From NCBI GenBank assembly GCA_900291925.1, contig UWYS01000021.1:392085-456084 (forward strand): 64,000 bases of DNA, given 5' to 3'. The DNA comes from Thecaphora thlaspeos. Taxonomy: Eukaryota > Basidiomycota > Ustilaginomycetes > Urocystidales > Glomosporiaceae. This document shows positions 21,284-34,022 of the stretch, one piece after another (the stretch's first letter is position 1; the number at the start of each line of letters is the position of its first letter). The position numbers and the translations under genes are program-made. The notes under the pieces were generated by a model. It made no database searches. It was not told the origin of the DNA and saw nothing but the letters and a program-made list of their open reading frames with translations.

Positions 21284-23990
21284 ATGGTGCGGAGGCTAGC
21301 CACGGCGCAAGGGCTGTGGGTGCGCTCTCCTCTGACGCCTAGCGCCGCAGCCAGAATCGCTCGGCCTCGACCAGTCGTTCCACGGTGGCACGCCGCCCCT
21401 CGCTGTTGCATCCGAGCCGCCTCCTCGTCGTCGTCGTCCTCGTCACGGCAGGCTGCACAGCAATCCTCATCAGCACTGCCAGCCGCCGTTACACCGCCGC
21501 CCGCTCCTTCCACAGGTCACAGCGCCCACCATGGCGCCTTCGACTCGCCCACACATCGCTGCGGCGATCTCTCGCAGCAGTCTACCGGCCAGCGCGTCGT
21601 CTTGGCCGGCTGGCTCGACTCTCTCCGCATCGTCTCCAAGCACCTCGGCTTCGTCGCGCTGCGCGACCACTCCGGGACGGTCCAATTTGTGCTGCAGGCA
21701 AACGGCGACCCTCGACTCGAAGACTTAATCACCTCCGTCTCCAGCCTACCTCTGCAGAGCATCGTCCTCGTTAAAGGCCAGGTCCAGCTCCGTCCGGAGG
21801 CCGACCGCAACCCTTCGCTGCCTACCGGTGTAATCGAGATCCACCTTTCCTCTCTACAGCTCCTCAACCCGGCTCGACGAGACCTACCCTTCCTCCCCAC
21901 CGACTCTGAGCATGCCGACCGAGCCTCGTCTGACCTCAGAGCAAAGTACCGCTACCTCGATCTGCGCCGTAAGACCCTCGGCGACAACATCCGTCTGCGC
22001 AGCAGAGTGGCGCAGTCAATACGAAATCACTTATACGAGCACGACTTTCTCGAGATCGAGACGCCGATCCTGTTGAGGAGCACGCCAGAGGGTGCCAGAG
22101 AGTTTCTCGTCCCCACACGCGTATCGAGCGCCGCGGCCTCCGATGGTGATGGGCACGAACAGCAACAGCAGCACGTGGAGCCGATGTTCTACGCCCTGCC
22201 GCAGTCTCCTCAGCAACCAAAGCAGCTCCTGATCGCATCCGGCGTCACCGACAGGTACTTTCAGATCGCAAAGTGCTTCCGCGACGAAGATGGGAGAAAG
22301 GACCGCCAGCCGGAGTTCACGCAGATCGATCTCGAGATGGGCTTCGTCAGCGGAGGGCCCCCGCCGTCTTCAGCGGCGCCGACTGCCTCGTCGCAAAGCC
22401 TGGAGACAGCGTCAGAAGGGCACGATGCGAGGGACGCCCAAGGCCGGTGGCGTATTGGCGGCTGGCAGGTGCGCGATGTCATGGAGGGGTTGGTCGCCAG
22501 GATCTGGTCTGCGGCCGGGCGGAGCGGGCTCGATTACCTCGATCCTGACTCTGCCGCCGCTGAACGACGCGGCTTCCCCGTCCTCTCCTACTGGACGGCC
22601 ATGACGACCTACGGCTCCGACAAACCCGACTTACGGTACCACCTCGGCATCTCGAACATTTCGTCCGGCTTCCGTCACCACAACGCCGTGATGGCAAAGC
22701 ACGCCGACGGGGCGGTCGACGTCGCACTCGAGATCCTCCCGCATCACCACACGTCAGCCGGCAAGCTGTCGAACAAGGAGCTCGAGGCCCTTCTCAGTCC
22801 GTTCAAGGGCCGCGTCGAGCGCTTCCGCGTCTTGTCCTGGCAGAACAGCAACGAGCTGGCCGCACTGCTGCTGAAGAAGAGTCAGAGCGTGCGCGGCTTC
22901 CTCTCGCACCACGAAGAGCTGGAGGCATCGCGGGTCGACGTCGACCGCCTGTCCGTACGGCTGGCATCGGTGCTGGCCGCTTCTCGCGCCGCAGAGGGGA
23001 GTGTCGAGGAGGAGGACGGCAACGTATGCGGAGTGGACGTCTTTGTCTCGGTGCGCAGCTCGCCACCCGAAGGCGGCTCGACCAGTCTCGGCGACCTGCG
23101 CAAGTCGCTCGCTGCCACGCTCTCTGCCAAAGGCCTCCTCTCGATCTCGGCTGAGCCGCACTTTGCGTGGATCACCGAGTTTCCCCTCTTTACGCTGGCT
23201 GACGACGACAAGAACCAGCTCTCCTGCCTCTCCTCCGGCGACACCATCAGCGGCGGAGATGCAGCAGCGATGAGGTGGCAATCTTCCCACCACCCGTTCA
23301 CGGCGCCGATGGCCGAGGACGCTCGCATCCTCGGGCGCACGGTGGACAGGACGCAGGTGGGCAGGGTGAGAGGCCAGCACTACGACCTCGTCCTCGATGG
23401 ACAGGAAATTGGAGGCGGGAGCGTGCGGATCCACGACGCCGAGATGCAGAGGAGGGTGTTTGAAGAGGTGCTCGAGGTGAGTTTGATCGAGGGCTCTTCC
23501 CTGCTTCAATTGATGCGATGCGGTTGCTCTGCGAGGACGGTATGACGTGCTGATCCCCGTCCCCACCCTTGGACGACACCGCCGCAGCTGACACCATCCG
23601 AGACGGCTCGATTCTCGCACCTCCTGCACGCTCTCTCGTGCGGTGCACCGCCACACGCAGGTATAGCGCTCGGTACGTCTCACCCAATCTCGCCCGCCTC
23701 TGTTCCTTCGAAGCTGCGCACTCACTCTATTTCGTTATCCTTATGTCGTCCGCACGACAGGTTTCGACCGACTCATGTCGATCCTGTGCGACACCACTTC
23801 CATTCGAGACGTCATACCTTTCCCCAAGATGGGGAGCGGCGTCGACCCGGTCTTTGGCAGTCCTTCTTCCATCGACGACCTACCTACGTCTGAAACTTCG
23901 GCAGTCGTAGCGGCGAACGACAAGGGTGTCGCGGGGACGGAGAAGATGTCGGACAAACTTCTGAAGGCGTACGGACTGAGACGGCTTTGA
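21284..23990 (+). CDS. MSD1: Aspartyl-tRNA synthetase, mitochondrial
   Basis: Class II aminoacyl-tRNA synthetase that charges mitochondrial tRNA-Asp. Exons are 21284-23476, 23588-23672 and 23761-23990, giving 835 aa. The ATG at 21284 is the first in a frame that opens with an Arg/Ala/Ser-rich region suited to a mitochondrial presequence (MVRRLATAQGLWVRSP). An OB-fold anticodon-binding domain follows (VVLAGWLDSLRIVSKHLGFV, RDHSGTVQFVLQ). The catalytic core has YRYLDLRRKTLGDNIRLRS, motif 2 at about residue 332 (CFRDEDGRKDRQPEFTQIDL), and motif 3 GIALGFDRL (757-764), which is rebuilt across the second intron. A GAD-like insertion lies between motifs 2 and 3, as in bacterial-type AspRS. The protein is longer than usual (about 650 aa) because of Ser/Ala/Gln-rich N-terminal and insertion segments. 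Confidence 0.93.
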
Positions 23991-24419
23991 GAGTGGATCA
24001 TGGACTTTGTAGCAATACCAGACGATGTCACGCAGAAGGATCATTACGTTCTCTCCCGTCTGCGCTGTGCTTCTGGTTTCGAGAATCGAACGTCAGTCTC
24101 GCGATAATTTCCTTGCAAAACGTCTTCTTCGTCGGGACCATTCCACGTCCAGACAAAATAAATAGGTATCTCGTTGTACTGTAGGACTGCGCGAGCGACG
24201 GCAGACTGACAAGTTTGGTTAGTACAAATTAGAAATAAGAGGAAAGAACCAAAAGGTGAGAAACAAAAGACAGGGAGGAGGGTTTGAAGAAATAACGAAC
24301 GATGATGCGTTCCTCTATGGTGTAATTTTGGGAGGCTTCCGGGGGAGGAGAGTTCGCAAAATAAGAATTCAATCGCTTCCTACCGAACGGAGCAGAGGGA
24401 GAAGATAGGAAGATCGTTC
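23991..24419. other. Convergent 3' intergenic region
   Basis: AT-richer spacer between the aspartyl-tRNA synthetase gene (+) and the intact ABC transporter gene (-). No gene seen. Confidence 0.45.
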
Positions 24420-27400
24420 TTAACGGTTGGCGAACTTGAGGTATTTTGTCGCCGCGATCGTGAAGCAAGCGTTGAAGACGATGAAGACTGTTGAGAGAGA
24501 GAGAGGTTCAGCACGAAGGTAAAGATAAAGGTCAGCAACAACACAAACCATTCTTCAATGAGGACGTCACAAACCGACTTGGGAACACGTACTGAGGAAC
24601 ACTCCTATGTTCCTACCGCGTTCGGAAAAGTGAGCGTGTACGGAATTGGCGAAATCCTGGCCGTAAGAGAATTGGCAGTACTGACAGTCGGCGGAGGCAT
24701 TGGGGTCGTTGAGGTATCCTCCGTAGGCGTTGAGGAAATCGCCGGCCCACTGGACGCAAGTCTGGCCAGACGGCGGCTGGAAATTTGCGAATTCCTGCGG
24801 CGTGCATCGGATACGAAGACCTTGCAGCTCGTTGCTCACCAACCCACCGACGAGGTATGTCAGCGGATTCGCCCAGTACATCCAGGCCTTCCAGAAGCCA
24901 GGCATCGATGCATAGGGGATGGTAACTGTAGTTTCACGATGGGCGGAGAAAAGCAGAGCGGAGGAGGCATATCAGTACCCGGCGAAGGAAGCTGCGTGTG
25001 TCCAAAAGGATCGATGGACTTACCTCCGCAGAACAGCGTCATAATGATGATGAAGAAGGGATTGGCGAGCGAAGCAATGTAGATCGACGGCGAGACGGCA
25101 GCGATGGCCTGGCCGAGGGTGACGGAGAAGAGCTCGGTGCAGAGGAGCATGGCGAAGAAGTAGCCAGCGCGGTTCGAGTCAAACTGGAAGCCGACCGGGT
25201 AGTAGAAGAGCAAGAAGTAGACGACGACGCAGGTAACGCTAAAGGGAATCTCGGAGATGAGCTGGCTGATGGCAAAGATGGTGCCGCTGTACATCTTGCT
25301 CGAGTTCTCGCGGATGTAGACGGAGCGGGCCATGATGTAGAAGGGTTCGATTTGGGCGATGATGATGGCGGGAAGGACGCAGGCCATAAAGATGCCAAAG
25401 ACACGGTACTGGAGCGAGACGACCGTCTGGTCGAGGTTGAGGAAGCAGAGACCGGTGATGAGGGCGATGGCGGCGTGCTGGAAGAGACGGGTGAACTGGT
25501 AGTCGGGCTGCCTCCAGGTGCTGATCAGGGTGCGGCGGAGGACGACCTTGAGCTGCGTCATGAACGACGTCGCGTACTCGGAGCCCTTGCCCTTCATGAC
25601 GTCGCCGCTGCCCAAGTTGGCGCACTGCTTCTTAATGTGGTCGATCTCGCGCAGGTTCTCCTGGAAGAGTTCGCTGTCCAGGTAGATGTCGGCCCAGTCG
25701 CGGTTGCCCACGCGCGGCGTCGATCCGGCTCCGATGGCGTCGAGCATGTACTCGGCCATGTTGACCGAGGGCGGGCAATGAGCGCCGTTGTCGTCAAAGT
25801 ATTTGACAATGTGCTCGGCGTTGCGTCCGACGGGGCCAAAGTAGACGGTCCTTCCGCCACGCTCGAGGAGGAGGAGGCGGTCGAAGTTCTCAAAGAGGAG
25901 CGCGTTGGGCTGGTGGATCGTGCAGAGGATGGCCTGCCCCGAGGCGGCGAGCTTCTTGAGGAATCGGACGACATTGTAGGCGGTCTGGCCGTCGAGGCCC
26001 GAGGTGGGCTCGTCGAGGAAGAGGAGCAGGTCCGGGCGAGCCGCGAGCTCGACGCCGATCGTGACGCGCTTGCGATCGCCGAGGCCGAGGCCGAACTCGG
26101 GCCAACCGATCATCGCATCAGCGAGGTGGGCCATCTCGAGAAGCTCGATGATGTCCTCGACGTAGGCATCCTTGTCAGCCTTGGGGACCGACTGCGGCTG
26201 GCGAAGGTAGGCGCTGAAGCGGAGGGCCTCGCGGACAGTGGTGGTGGCCTCGTGGATGTCCTGCTGCTCGGCGTAGCCACAGCCACGCTGGAACTCGACG
26301 CCGATCGGCTGGGCGTTGATCAGGCGGTCTCCCGTGATGACACCAATGGACTTGCGGTCGGCCAGGACGTCGAGGAGCGTCGTCTTACCGGCGCCGCTCG
26401 CTCCCATCAGCGCGGTGAGGGTGCCCGGCTTGCAGTAGCCGTAGACGTCGTCGAGCAACTGGCGCTTGCCGCCCTTGACGGGGACAGTGTAGGCGACCTT
26501 TTCCCAGGTGAACGGCTTCGACTCGACATCGAGCTGCTTGCTGCTTTCCTTTTCCTTCATGCTCGAGCGCTCCTTGAGGCGGTCGTTGAGCCTCTGCTCC
26601 TCCTTGTTGGCCTTCTTGACGACAGTCAGGGCGCTCGAGAAGCGGCCATGCTGGAACAACTCCATGGCGATCAGCGTGAGGACGACAAGGCCGACAAAGA
26701 AGATGCAGACGATGCCAAAGTAGAGCCAAAGCTTGCCGGTCGTGTAGCCGAAGCTCGCCTGGAGGTAGGCGGGACCGGGGACAAACTGCTCGCCGGCCGT
26801 GGCACCAGCGAGCGTGCAGACCTGATTGGGGCCAACGTTGGTCGGGTAGCGGTTTTGACCGGGCGCGTTGCGCGGGGTGATGTAGGTGTCGACGCAGGCG
26901 AGGCTGAGATCCTTGAACTCGTTGATCATCACCGCGCTGAAGCCAAAGTAGAGCGGGTTGAGGTACGTAATCCAGAAGAGCCAACGGTACATACCATCGC
27001 GCGGGATGACATAGCCGGCAAAGACAACAAGCGCCGAGATGATAATGGCGGCAAGCCGGGCAGCGACGTTGTAGTCGCGGCAGACCGTGCCAAAGATGCG
27101 GAACAGCGCGCTCATCGCGAGGTATGTGACGTAGACGATAATGAAGAAGGTGAAGAAGGCGCCCACCATGCGGCGCAGGCCGGACATGAAGTAGAGGATG
27201 ATGCTGAAGAGGAGGACGCGCAAGAACGAGAGCGGGATGTCGGAGAGCATCTGAGCGAGCGAGAGGGCGGCTGGACGGTAAAAAGCGTAGTTCATCTGCT
27301 TGTAGAGAATCGGACGACCGCCCAACTGCGTTGGCAGCTCATTGAAGGCGGTAAGAGCGTTGAACAGGAGACCGATGAATAGAACGCCGCCGCGAGTGAA

Positions 27401-29446
27401 GCCGCCAGCGGCGGTCTCGGGTAGGTTGAGGAAGACGGAGCCGCAGATGATGGCGATGGCAATGGCGGTGGTGAATGACATGAAGATGTCGAACTTATTG
27501 CCAAGGATCATCTCCATTTGGCGCGTCGTGAGCGACTGGACCTGACGGGCGAACGAGACCGTGTAGATGCTCTTCTTCGAAACGCCCTTGTGCTTGTCCT
27601 CGCGGACGGCGGCGCGGAACTCCTCAGCGGCGCAGTTGTCGGCTGCGATCTGGGCATCGTAAGCCTCCTTTTCAGCGAGGATGTCCTGGTAGATGGACGA
27701 GTCCCTGTAGGCCTTCTCGAGCGCCTCAGACGTCGAGGGGACGTTTGTCGCGTCGCGGCCCTCGGCGAAGCGGTCGAGGTTGGGGTCGGTGCATCCGGAG
27801 AGGAAGTCGGCCGTCGTCTGGCGCGGGTAGTCCTTGAAGCCGAGGTCGAGGAAGTACTTGCGCGCCTTTTCCGGCGGGCCGTAGTAGACGCAGCGGCCCT
27901 CGTCGATCAGGAGAATGCGGTCGAACTGCTCGTAGATTCCCTCACCTGCCTGGTAGAGCGAGATGAAAGTCGTCGTCTTGAAGACGTCGGTCATGATTCG
28001 CATGCTCTTGGCGTAATCGAGCGCTGTCGAGGCGTCTAGGCCGCGCGTCGAATTGTCCCAGCTAAGCACTCCGGCGCGCGAACACATGCCTTCGGCGATC
28101 GACACGCGCTTCCGCTCACCGCCGCTGACACCGCGGACGACGGCGCTGCCGACAAGCGTGTCGGCCGTGTGCGAGATGCCGAGCATCTTGAGCATCATGT
28201 TGAGGACATCCTTGTTGAGCTGCTTCTTGGTCTGGCCGGGGACCATCCGGCCGGGCGTCTTGAGCGAGAGAGCAAAGTCAAGCGTCTGCTTGACGGTGAG
28301 CGTGGCAAAGTGGACATCGTCCTCCTCGTTGTAGACGGCCTCGCCCTGGTACCTTTTGCGAAATTCGCCGGCGTCGATGCCGGCGTAGCGGACATCGCCA
28401 TTGACGCCGAGGAAACCGTCGCGCTGGTTGGCCACCGTCTTGAGGAAGGTCGAGCATCCGGAGCCAGGTCGGCCGAGGACGAGCGTCATCTGGCCAGGCG
28501 TGGCGCAGCCGGTGAACCCCTGGAGCAGCTTGCGCTGTGCGGGCTTCTTGATGGCCATGTAGAGCTTGAGAAAGGGTCCGATGAACTGCTCCATGATGGC
28601 GTCGGGGAAGGTGCGGATGTGGAGCGACATGCTGCTGTTGCCCAGCACCTCAAGGTCTTTCCAGGAGACGCCGATTTGCTTGGCCTTGATGCCGGCGCGG
28701 CTGTTTTCCGACTCGACCGAGCGAAGATACTGGACCAGGTTGAAGGCATCTTTATCGTCGAGCTCGCCCGCTTCGAGGTCCTTGTCGCCGTCCGCCTTCT
28801 CGCTGAGGAGGCGAGGGTGGGAGTTGGGAAGAGGTTCGACACGCGAGGGGATTTCGTCAGTGCCGCGCGACAATCTGTAGATCCCTGGAGTGTTGCTGCA
28901 CGAGCGTATGGCGTGCGCGTCTGAAGTGATCGGCCGTCGCACCTGGCCTCCTTTCACCCCATCCGTTGGCCCTCCTCCTCCCAGCTCTCTTCAACCATCT
29001 CCCTCTTCTTTGCCGCCGCCTCTGGCGTGCACCTTTGTCGCTTTGCCCGCCCTGTCCCTTCCTTGTGCTTAGTCTCTCTCTCTTGGCGCTCGACCGCCAC
29101 GTCGTTTCTTTCGGCGTGCCGGGAGCCCTCCCGAGCTCAGGCCGCTTCGCCTGCCCGCAACCCATGTCCCTTTCTCTGTCTATGCCTGTGTGTGCGGCGG
29201 TCGCTCTCCGGGATGAAACAATACTCACCTGCGGTGGCGACTGTGACGGCTGAGCGTCTGCTGGAGGTCGGAGAACTGCCTCTCTGCCTCCTTGACGTTA
29301 ACCTCGCCCTGACGCGTCTCGTGCATTTGGACCGACGACGAGTGGTCTTCGTCACTGCGCTGGGCGTTGGCGCTGTTTGTGTGTGAGAGGTCGCCAGGCG
29401 TCGAGACGCCGCTGGTCGGGGCGTTGGCAGCGTTGACGTGGCTCAT
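24420..29446 (-). CDS. PDR-type ABC-G multidrug transporter, intact
   Basis: Full-size pleiotropic drug resistance exporter of the Pdr5/Cdr1 family, acting at the plasma membrane. Exons are 29446-29229, 28874-25024, 24925-24593 and 24487-24420, giving 1489 aa in frame. Exon 1 encodes the cytosolic tail (VKEAERQFSDLQQTLSRHSR). NBD1 has the family-typical Walker A with Cys for Lys (GRPGSGCSTFL, ~207-216), signature VSGGERKRVSI (~322-331) and Walker B VLSWDNSTRGLD. TMD1 follows. NBD2 has a canonical Walker A (GASGAGKTT, ~898-905), a divergent signature (LGLGDRKRVTIG), Walker B LLFLDEPTSGLD and TIHQPN. TMD2 ends with the Cys-rich extracellular loop (CQYCQFSYGQDFANS), and the last tiny exon encodes FIVFNACFTIAATKYLKFANR. 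The product is probably functional and is a paralogue of the broken gene at 4597-9151. Confidence 0.93.
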
Positions 29447-31031
29447 TCTGGCAGGTGGCTAGGATGGATCGGCGGTTGTTGCTGTAGTCGTTGTTGTTGT
29501 TGTTGATGCTGTTGTTGATGCTGTTGCTGCTGCGATTGTCGCTGTAGTTGTTGACGGTGCGGCGGGTGGGCAGAGAGCCGGGGGAGAGGGCGCGCGGGAT
29601 GGAGCCCTTTAGATGTCTGCTCTGCGTCGCCGGAACAGAGGTGAGGTAGACGTGGAAATCGAGCAGAGGTGCTTGGCAGGTGAGGGAAGAAGACCTGCCT
29701 CGCCGAGCGATGGCCGGCTCGTATATATGTTTGGGCGTAGGGAGGGAGGCTGAGCAAAGAAAGGGTACAGCCGCCTCGAGTTTCCGATGCCGTCGCTCGA
29801 CTATAGCGAGGAAAAGGCCAAAGTGAGCTGATGGGCCCCTCATGCGTACACACAACACCTACAGTACAGTACGTGGGATCTCAAGGTGCGCCTCTCGGGT
29901 CGGACCGTACCGCAAGAGGTGGAGCGTTGGACCGGAACGAAAGATCCGAATGAAAAGAACCAATATAATGAAAAACACACGATCCTCGCTGCTGGCCATT
30001 CGACGAGGCAACATTCATTCAATTTTCAGTATCATGCGAGTCGACTTGGTCTAACTTAGGGTTCGTACGGAGACAGGGGTCTCCGCAGCCCACGTCTTGG
30101 CGTCTTCTTTGCTCGGCCTAATTGCGGTGCACCGAGCGTGGCGGGGCGTCTTCCGTGGCGGCTCGAGCTTGGCCATTGCGACTCCTTCTTGGTCCTAGCC
30201 TGGTATGTATCTTTCTTGTTCACCTTTTGCTCACGTGCAAGCAGTACCTTGCTATGATGCCAGGCAGGCCGGGGGATTTTGTGTCTGTAGATCGTTGTAT
30301 CCAGAGGCACGTCTTGCTTGCAGCTTGCCTGCCTGTACGTGCAGCCGTTAGCGCCGGATGGTGATTCCGGCTGCTTGACCGCCTCCTCCATGGACAATGA
30401 CCTGCGGACTCCGGGGTCGATCTGTCGACGCTCTTCCTGACGCAATATTATAAATAGCGGATAGTGGACCTAAAAATTGATTGAATCGACCGATAAGGTT
30501 TTGATTTAGGCCGGCCGACTTTTCGTTTGAAAACCTGCAAGGGTCGCTGGTTTCGCCACAACCTTTTTCCAAGGCGAACCAGCCTTGGCGGGGCGGGGCT
30601 CGGTACATAGTCCGCCGGAAGTAGCTAGAGCGACTTCGGGCTGCCTCCATGGAGCACGGCATGACGACGTCAGAAACTTGCGCTTCCACCTTCTGTCTCT
30701 TGGCATCCCTCTCTCCCGGCCCCTTGAACGCTACATCTCTACAGATGGAAGGAAGCTTCCTTCGCTGCACCTCTTCACTAAAGAATGACGTCGATCTCTC
30801 CCCGCTCACCGGGTTTCGGGATCTCACATTCACTCCCCGACTACTATGAAAGCCCGCCATCGGTACGTTGCATCCGCAAGGCAGATGGACCTTTTTTTCC
30901 GGCAGGCAAGGAAAAGAACAAACTTGTCGGTGCTTTCGGTACGAGACGATGGCGAAGTGAGGGGTTGTCCTAATTAATTTTCCTCGGACTTCCGTCCGGG
31001 CTTTCAAGCTCAAAATTGACAAGCGATGACG
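29447..31031. other. Intergenic region upstream of PDR transporter
   Basis: About 1.6 kb between the intact ABC gene and the 3' end of the PPR gene, both on the minus strand. It contains a GTT/GCT trinucleotide-rich tract (about 29473-29560), which would be a CAA/CAG-rich leader on the minus strand, and a TATA-like motif at 29722. Further upstream nothing convincing is coded. Confidence 0.45.
29720..29730 (-). promoter_or_regulatory. TATA-like box of PDR transporter gene
   Basis: An ACATATATAC motif on the minus strand lies about 275 bases upstream of the ATG at 29446. The inference is positional. Confidence 0.4.
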
Positions 31032-34022
31032 CTACGCCGTTCCGTCCCTCCCTTCGACCTGCTCCCTTCCGCGGAGATACTTTAGAATCCAGCGCAACCT
31101 CGCATTCTTCCTGAACCCTATCCAACCTTCGGCGTTGCTTTCCCGCATCTCGTTGTGCTCTCCATCTGTCCGATAATTCATCTCCTCTTCGCCACCTTCA
31201 TCGTCGTCGTCGTGTTGTTCGGTCCTGCCGTTTCCAAACTTTTCCTCAACCATCTGCCATACCGCCAGAGACCAGGCTGCATGGTCGCCAGAGACTCGAC
31301 GGATGGCGGTAAGGAGGAAGAACAGCTCGTTGGTCGAAGGACAACGACGTGCCTTGATCCACTTCTGGCCTTCGTTTGTCGATTCGACAGAGGTGGAGGA
31401 GGGCAAGGAAGACAGGATGGGAGCCTGTGTCAGAATGGAGGGCAGCATGATGCTATCCCGCAAAGAGAGGATCGAGGCGGCCGTGGAACGCATGCTCGAC
31501 ACCAACGTGGGGTCGCAGGGCGTGCCGTCCGGCAGCCTCGAGACATCGGACAAGTCATCGTCGGCGGCATCGGTCTTGGGCCGTCTCGTAGTCCTGCTCC
31601 CGTCGCCCTTTCCTTTCTCGTTCTTGCGGACGATGTGCGACATGAACCTATCGGTCGTGGCTGCGGCAGCGCGACCGTAAGGTATCGCCGGCTTCAGCCG
31701 CAGGAAGGCCTCAAAGATCTCGACAAAGGTTCTGACGTTCCAGGCCGACACCCCGTTCTCACGTCCCTCCGCTCCTCCACCTTCCTCCGCGACGTCTTCG
31801 ATGGGCTCCCACTCGCTCTTGAGCGGGTCCCAGTCGTCGAAGCGCACCAGTTGCATCGGTCGGCCGTGCTTGGCGTAGCCGCGGAAAAACGAGTTGAAGA
31901 TCGCCGGCGTTGCGCGGTGATATCGTTCCGTCCCGTCTGCCGCGCCGTTGTCGACGATCTCGGCCGCGCCATTCGGCAGGCGTTTGACGTCGACTTCGGG
32001 AGTCGAGAGCATGTCGCGGAAGGTCGAGAGAGTGGCGCGGAAGTCGCCCGAGAAGGTCTGGAGCTTGATCAAGAGGGCGTACGTCGTTGCATCCGGGACG
32101 ACGTGCAAGGGCAGGCGGTCGAGCGAGAGAAGGCGAGGGAGGACGCCCATCGACGGGGCATTTCGGTCGGGTGCTTCGAGGCGCCGTTGCTTGCCCTTGG
32201 TCTCATTGCGGTCTGACCACTGCAGGGGCGCCAAGTTGTCGTCGCCATGGTCGAGCTCGGCCCGACCCGATGGTGACTCGAATGCTGCGCCTCCTCCTGC
32301 GCCAGCCCGTTTCCGTCGCTTCTCGAGTTCGAGGAGGTTGTTGCGCATGGCGCGGTAGACGGCCTCTACCTCCCGCAACCTCTCCATCCTGCCCTCCTTC
32401 CCCTCCGCGCTGATGGCATAGCGCCACACAACAGCGTTGACATCGGCAACGTCAAGTAGCTCCTGGTCCAGCATTGACCGGAGCGTCTCCTCGACGACGT
32501 CCCACCGGCCGAGGCGGCAGTGCATGTTTAGGATGATGTTGAATGTGATCCTGTCCGGGCTAAGGCACGAGACGAAGCGCATCCGGTCCAGCAGAGCGTC
32601 AAAAATTTTGATGGCCGTCGTCGTCGTGTATTCGCCACTCTCGGCATCGATGCCGAGCCTTTGCATGTTGAATGCCAGCCGGTTGGCGGAGCCGTCACCG
32701 TCATTCCCTGGGCCCTGTGGAGAGAGGGGACCTTGGCCATCGTCGCCGTCGTCGCCACCACCACCGCCCTGATGGTGGGCGGCCTCGCTGCGGTCCGCAG
32801 TGGCGCGGAAGCGGTGGACGCTACGGGCGACGATGTCGAGCAGCGTGTTGTACGTTGTGCGGTCGGGCGACGGCTGCTGCTGGTGAGCCTTTTGCCTGTC
32901 TAGGAACGATCGCAGGCGAGGTCCAAGGGCCGCCTGTCGCCGCGGCTGCCTGTCCATCCCATGTCCGTTGCGATCGCTGTGCGACGCCACCTGCTGCGAC
33001 TGGGCCGAGCTTGAGTTCAGCGTCGAGGTCGACGAGTTGGCAATGTCAACTCTTGCATCGAGGAGGATGCTCAGCGCCTCGTCGACCTCTGCCGGCCCCG
33101 CCGCACGCACGCATCGACCCGTATAAGAGATCATCGCGTTCATCGTTGCAACATCAAGCAGGCGGTCCCACTCGAGCGCCTCGTTGGCGTAGCGCACCAG
33201 CTCGGCCTGGCGGCTCTCTGCCTCGGCCCGGTGCGAGAACAGTAGCGCCTGCCTCCGCCGCCGTCGGATTTCTTCGACGACGGCCACGAGCCTCAGCAGC
33301 CCCTCTTGCAGCCTCGGCGTATCGCTGGTAAGTCGGCGCAGCACCATCCGCATTTCACCGGCGGTGAGGGAGGAGCGCAACGCCGCTGCGGCTGCACCGC
33401 CTCCACCGCCTCTATCGACGTACGGCGCTCCATCTTGGCCGCCGACGATGCTGACGCCGTCTTTTGGGATCTGGATATAGGCCTGAAAGACGATGTCGGT
33501 GTCGCCGGACTCTATCGCAGTGTGGAGCCGAGCTATGGCGCGCGAGCGATAGGCGACATCACCAGCATCGTCGGCGGCCTGCTGCTGCTGATGGCGCGTT
33601 GACGAGGTCGGGTACGTGCCGTCTTGGTCCAAGCGAGAGAGGTTGTTGAGCTGCAAGAGCGGTCTGGCTGGGTCGAGGCGAACGCGGGGCGCTCTGCTCG
33701 TCTGCGCTGCTGGGATCGCGCCGCGGCTCTGCTTTCGAGACGTGCGAGGAGTGGGAGGATGTCGGGCGGTTGCAGTAGAACGGCCACTGCTTGTGTCGGT
33801 AGGACGATCATGTCTTCCGCTCCTAGGACGCTGCTGCGTGGACATGGGGCGGCCGCAACCGTGAGGACGGTCGGACAGGCATGGTGCCAGCACTAGCGTG
33901 AGGCTGTCGAGCGAGTGATAGTAATGAGTCAGCCCTGAGGGAGTCGAAGACAATGACGGTGACGATGACCATGACCATGACGATGCTGCGACAAGTGTGC
34001 GCCTGCTCGCGCTGAGCAGCAT
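31032..34022 (-). CDS. Pentatricopeptide repeat protein, probably mitochondrial
   Basis: A single-exon frame of 996 aa from the ATG at 34022. The N-terminus (MLLSASRRTLVAASSWSWSS) is rich in Ser, Arg and hydrophobic residues without acids, fitting a mitochondrial presequence. PPR-type helix pairs are visible, for example DRTTYNTLLDIVARSVHRF, DRITFNIILNMHCRLGRWDVVEETLRSML and PDATTYALLIKLQTFSGDFRATLSTFRDML. Each begins with the typical xxTYNxLI pattern. These proteins bind organellar RNA. Which transcript this one serves cannot be told. Gln-, His- and acidic-rich linkers are interspersed. The first 150 residues are low-complexity. Confidence 0.8.
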   Translation of the reverse strand: MLLSASRRTLVAASSWSWSSSPSLSSTPSGLTHYYHSLDSLTLVLAPCLSDRPHGCGRPMSTQQRPRSGRHDRPTDTSSGRSTATARHPPTPRTSRKQSRGAIPAAQTSRAPRVRLDPARPLLQLNNLSRLDQDGTYPTSSTRHQQQQAADDAGDVAYRSRAIARLHTAIESGDTDIVFQAYIQIPKDGVSIVGGQDGAPYVDRGGGGGAAAAALRSSLTAGEMRMVLRRLTSDTPRLQEGLLRLVAVVEEIRRRRRQALLFSHRAEAESRQAELVRYANEALEWDRLLDVATMNAMISYTGRCVRAAGPAEVDEALSILLDARVDIANSSTSTLNSSSAQSQQVASHSDRNGHGMDRQPRRQAALGPRLRSFLDRQKAHQQQPSPDRTTYNTLLDIVARSVHRFRATADRSEAAHHQGGGGGDDGDDGQGPLSPQGPGNDGDGSANRLAFNMQRLGIDAESGEYTTTTAIKIFDALLDRMRFVSCLSPDRITFNIILNMHCRLGRWDVVEETLRSMLDQELLDVADVNAVVWRYAISAEGKEGRMERLREVEAVYRAMRNNLLELEKRRKRAGAGGGAAFESPSGRAELDHGDDNLAPLQWSDRNETKGKQRRLEAPDRNAPSMGVLPRLLSLDRLPLHVVPDATTYALLIKLQTFSGDFRATLSTFRDMLSTPEVDVKRLPNGAAEIVDNGAADGTERYHRATPAIFNSFFRGYAKHGRPMQLVRFDDWDPLKSEWEPIEDVAEEGGGAEGRENGVSAWNVRTFVEIFEAFLRLKPAIPYGRAAAATTDRFMSHIVRKNEKGKGDGSRTTRRPKTDAADDDLSDVSRLPDGTPCDPTLVSSMRSTAASILSLRDSIMLPSILTQAPILSSLPSSTSVESTNEGQKWIKARRCPSTNELFFLLTAIRRVSGDHAAWSLAVWQMVEEKFGNGRTEQHDDDDEGGEEEMNYRTDGEHNEMRESNAEGWIGFRKNARLRWILKYLRGREQVEGRDGTA

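Noticed and set aside
24998..27382. 794-codon open frame on the plus strand
   Set aside because: It is antisense to the intact PDR transporter and has Asp/Glu/Val/Leu composition typical of the complement of GC-biased codons.
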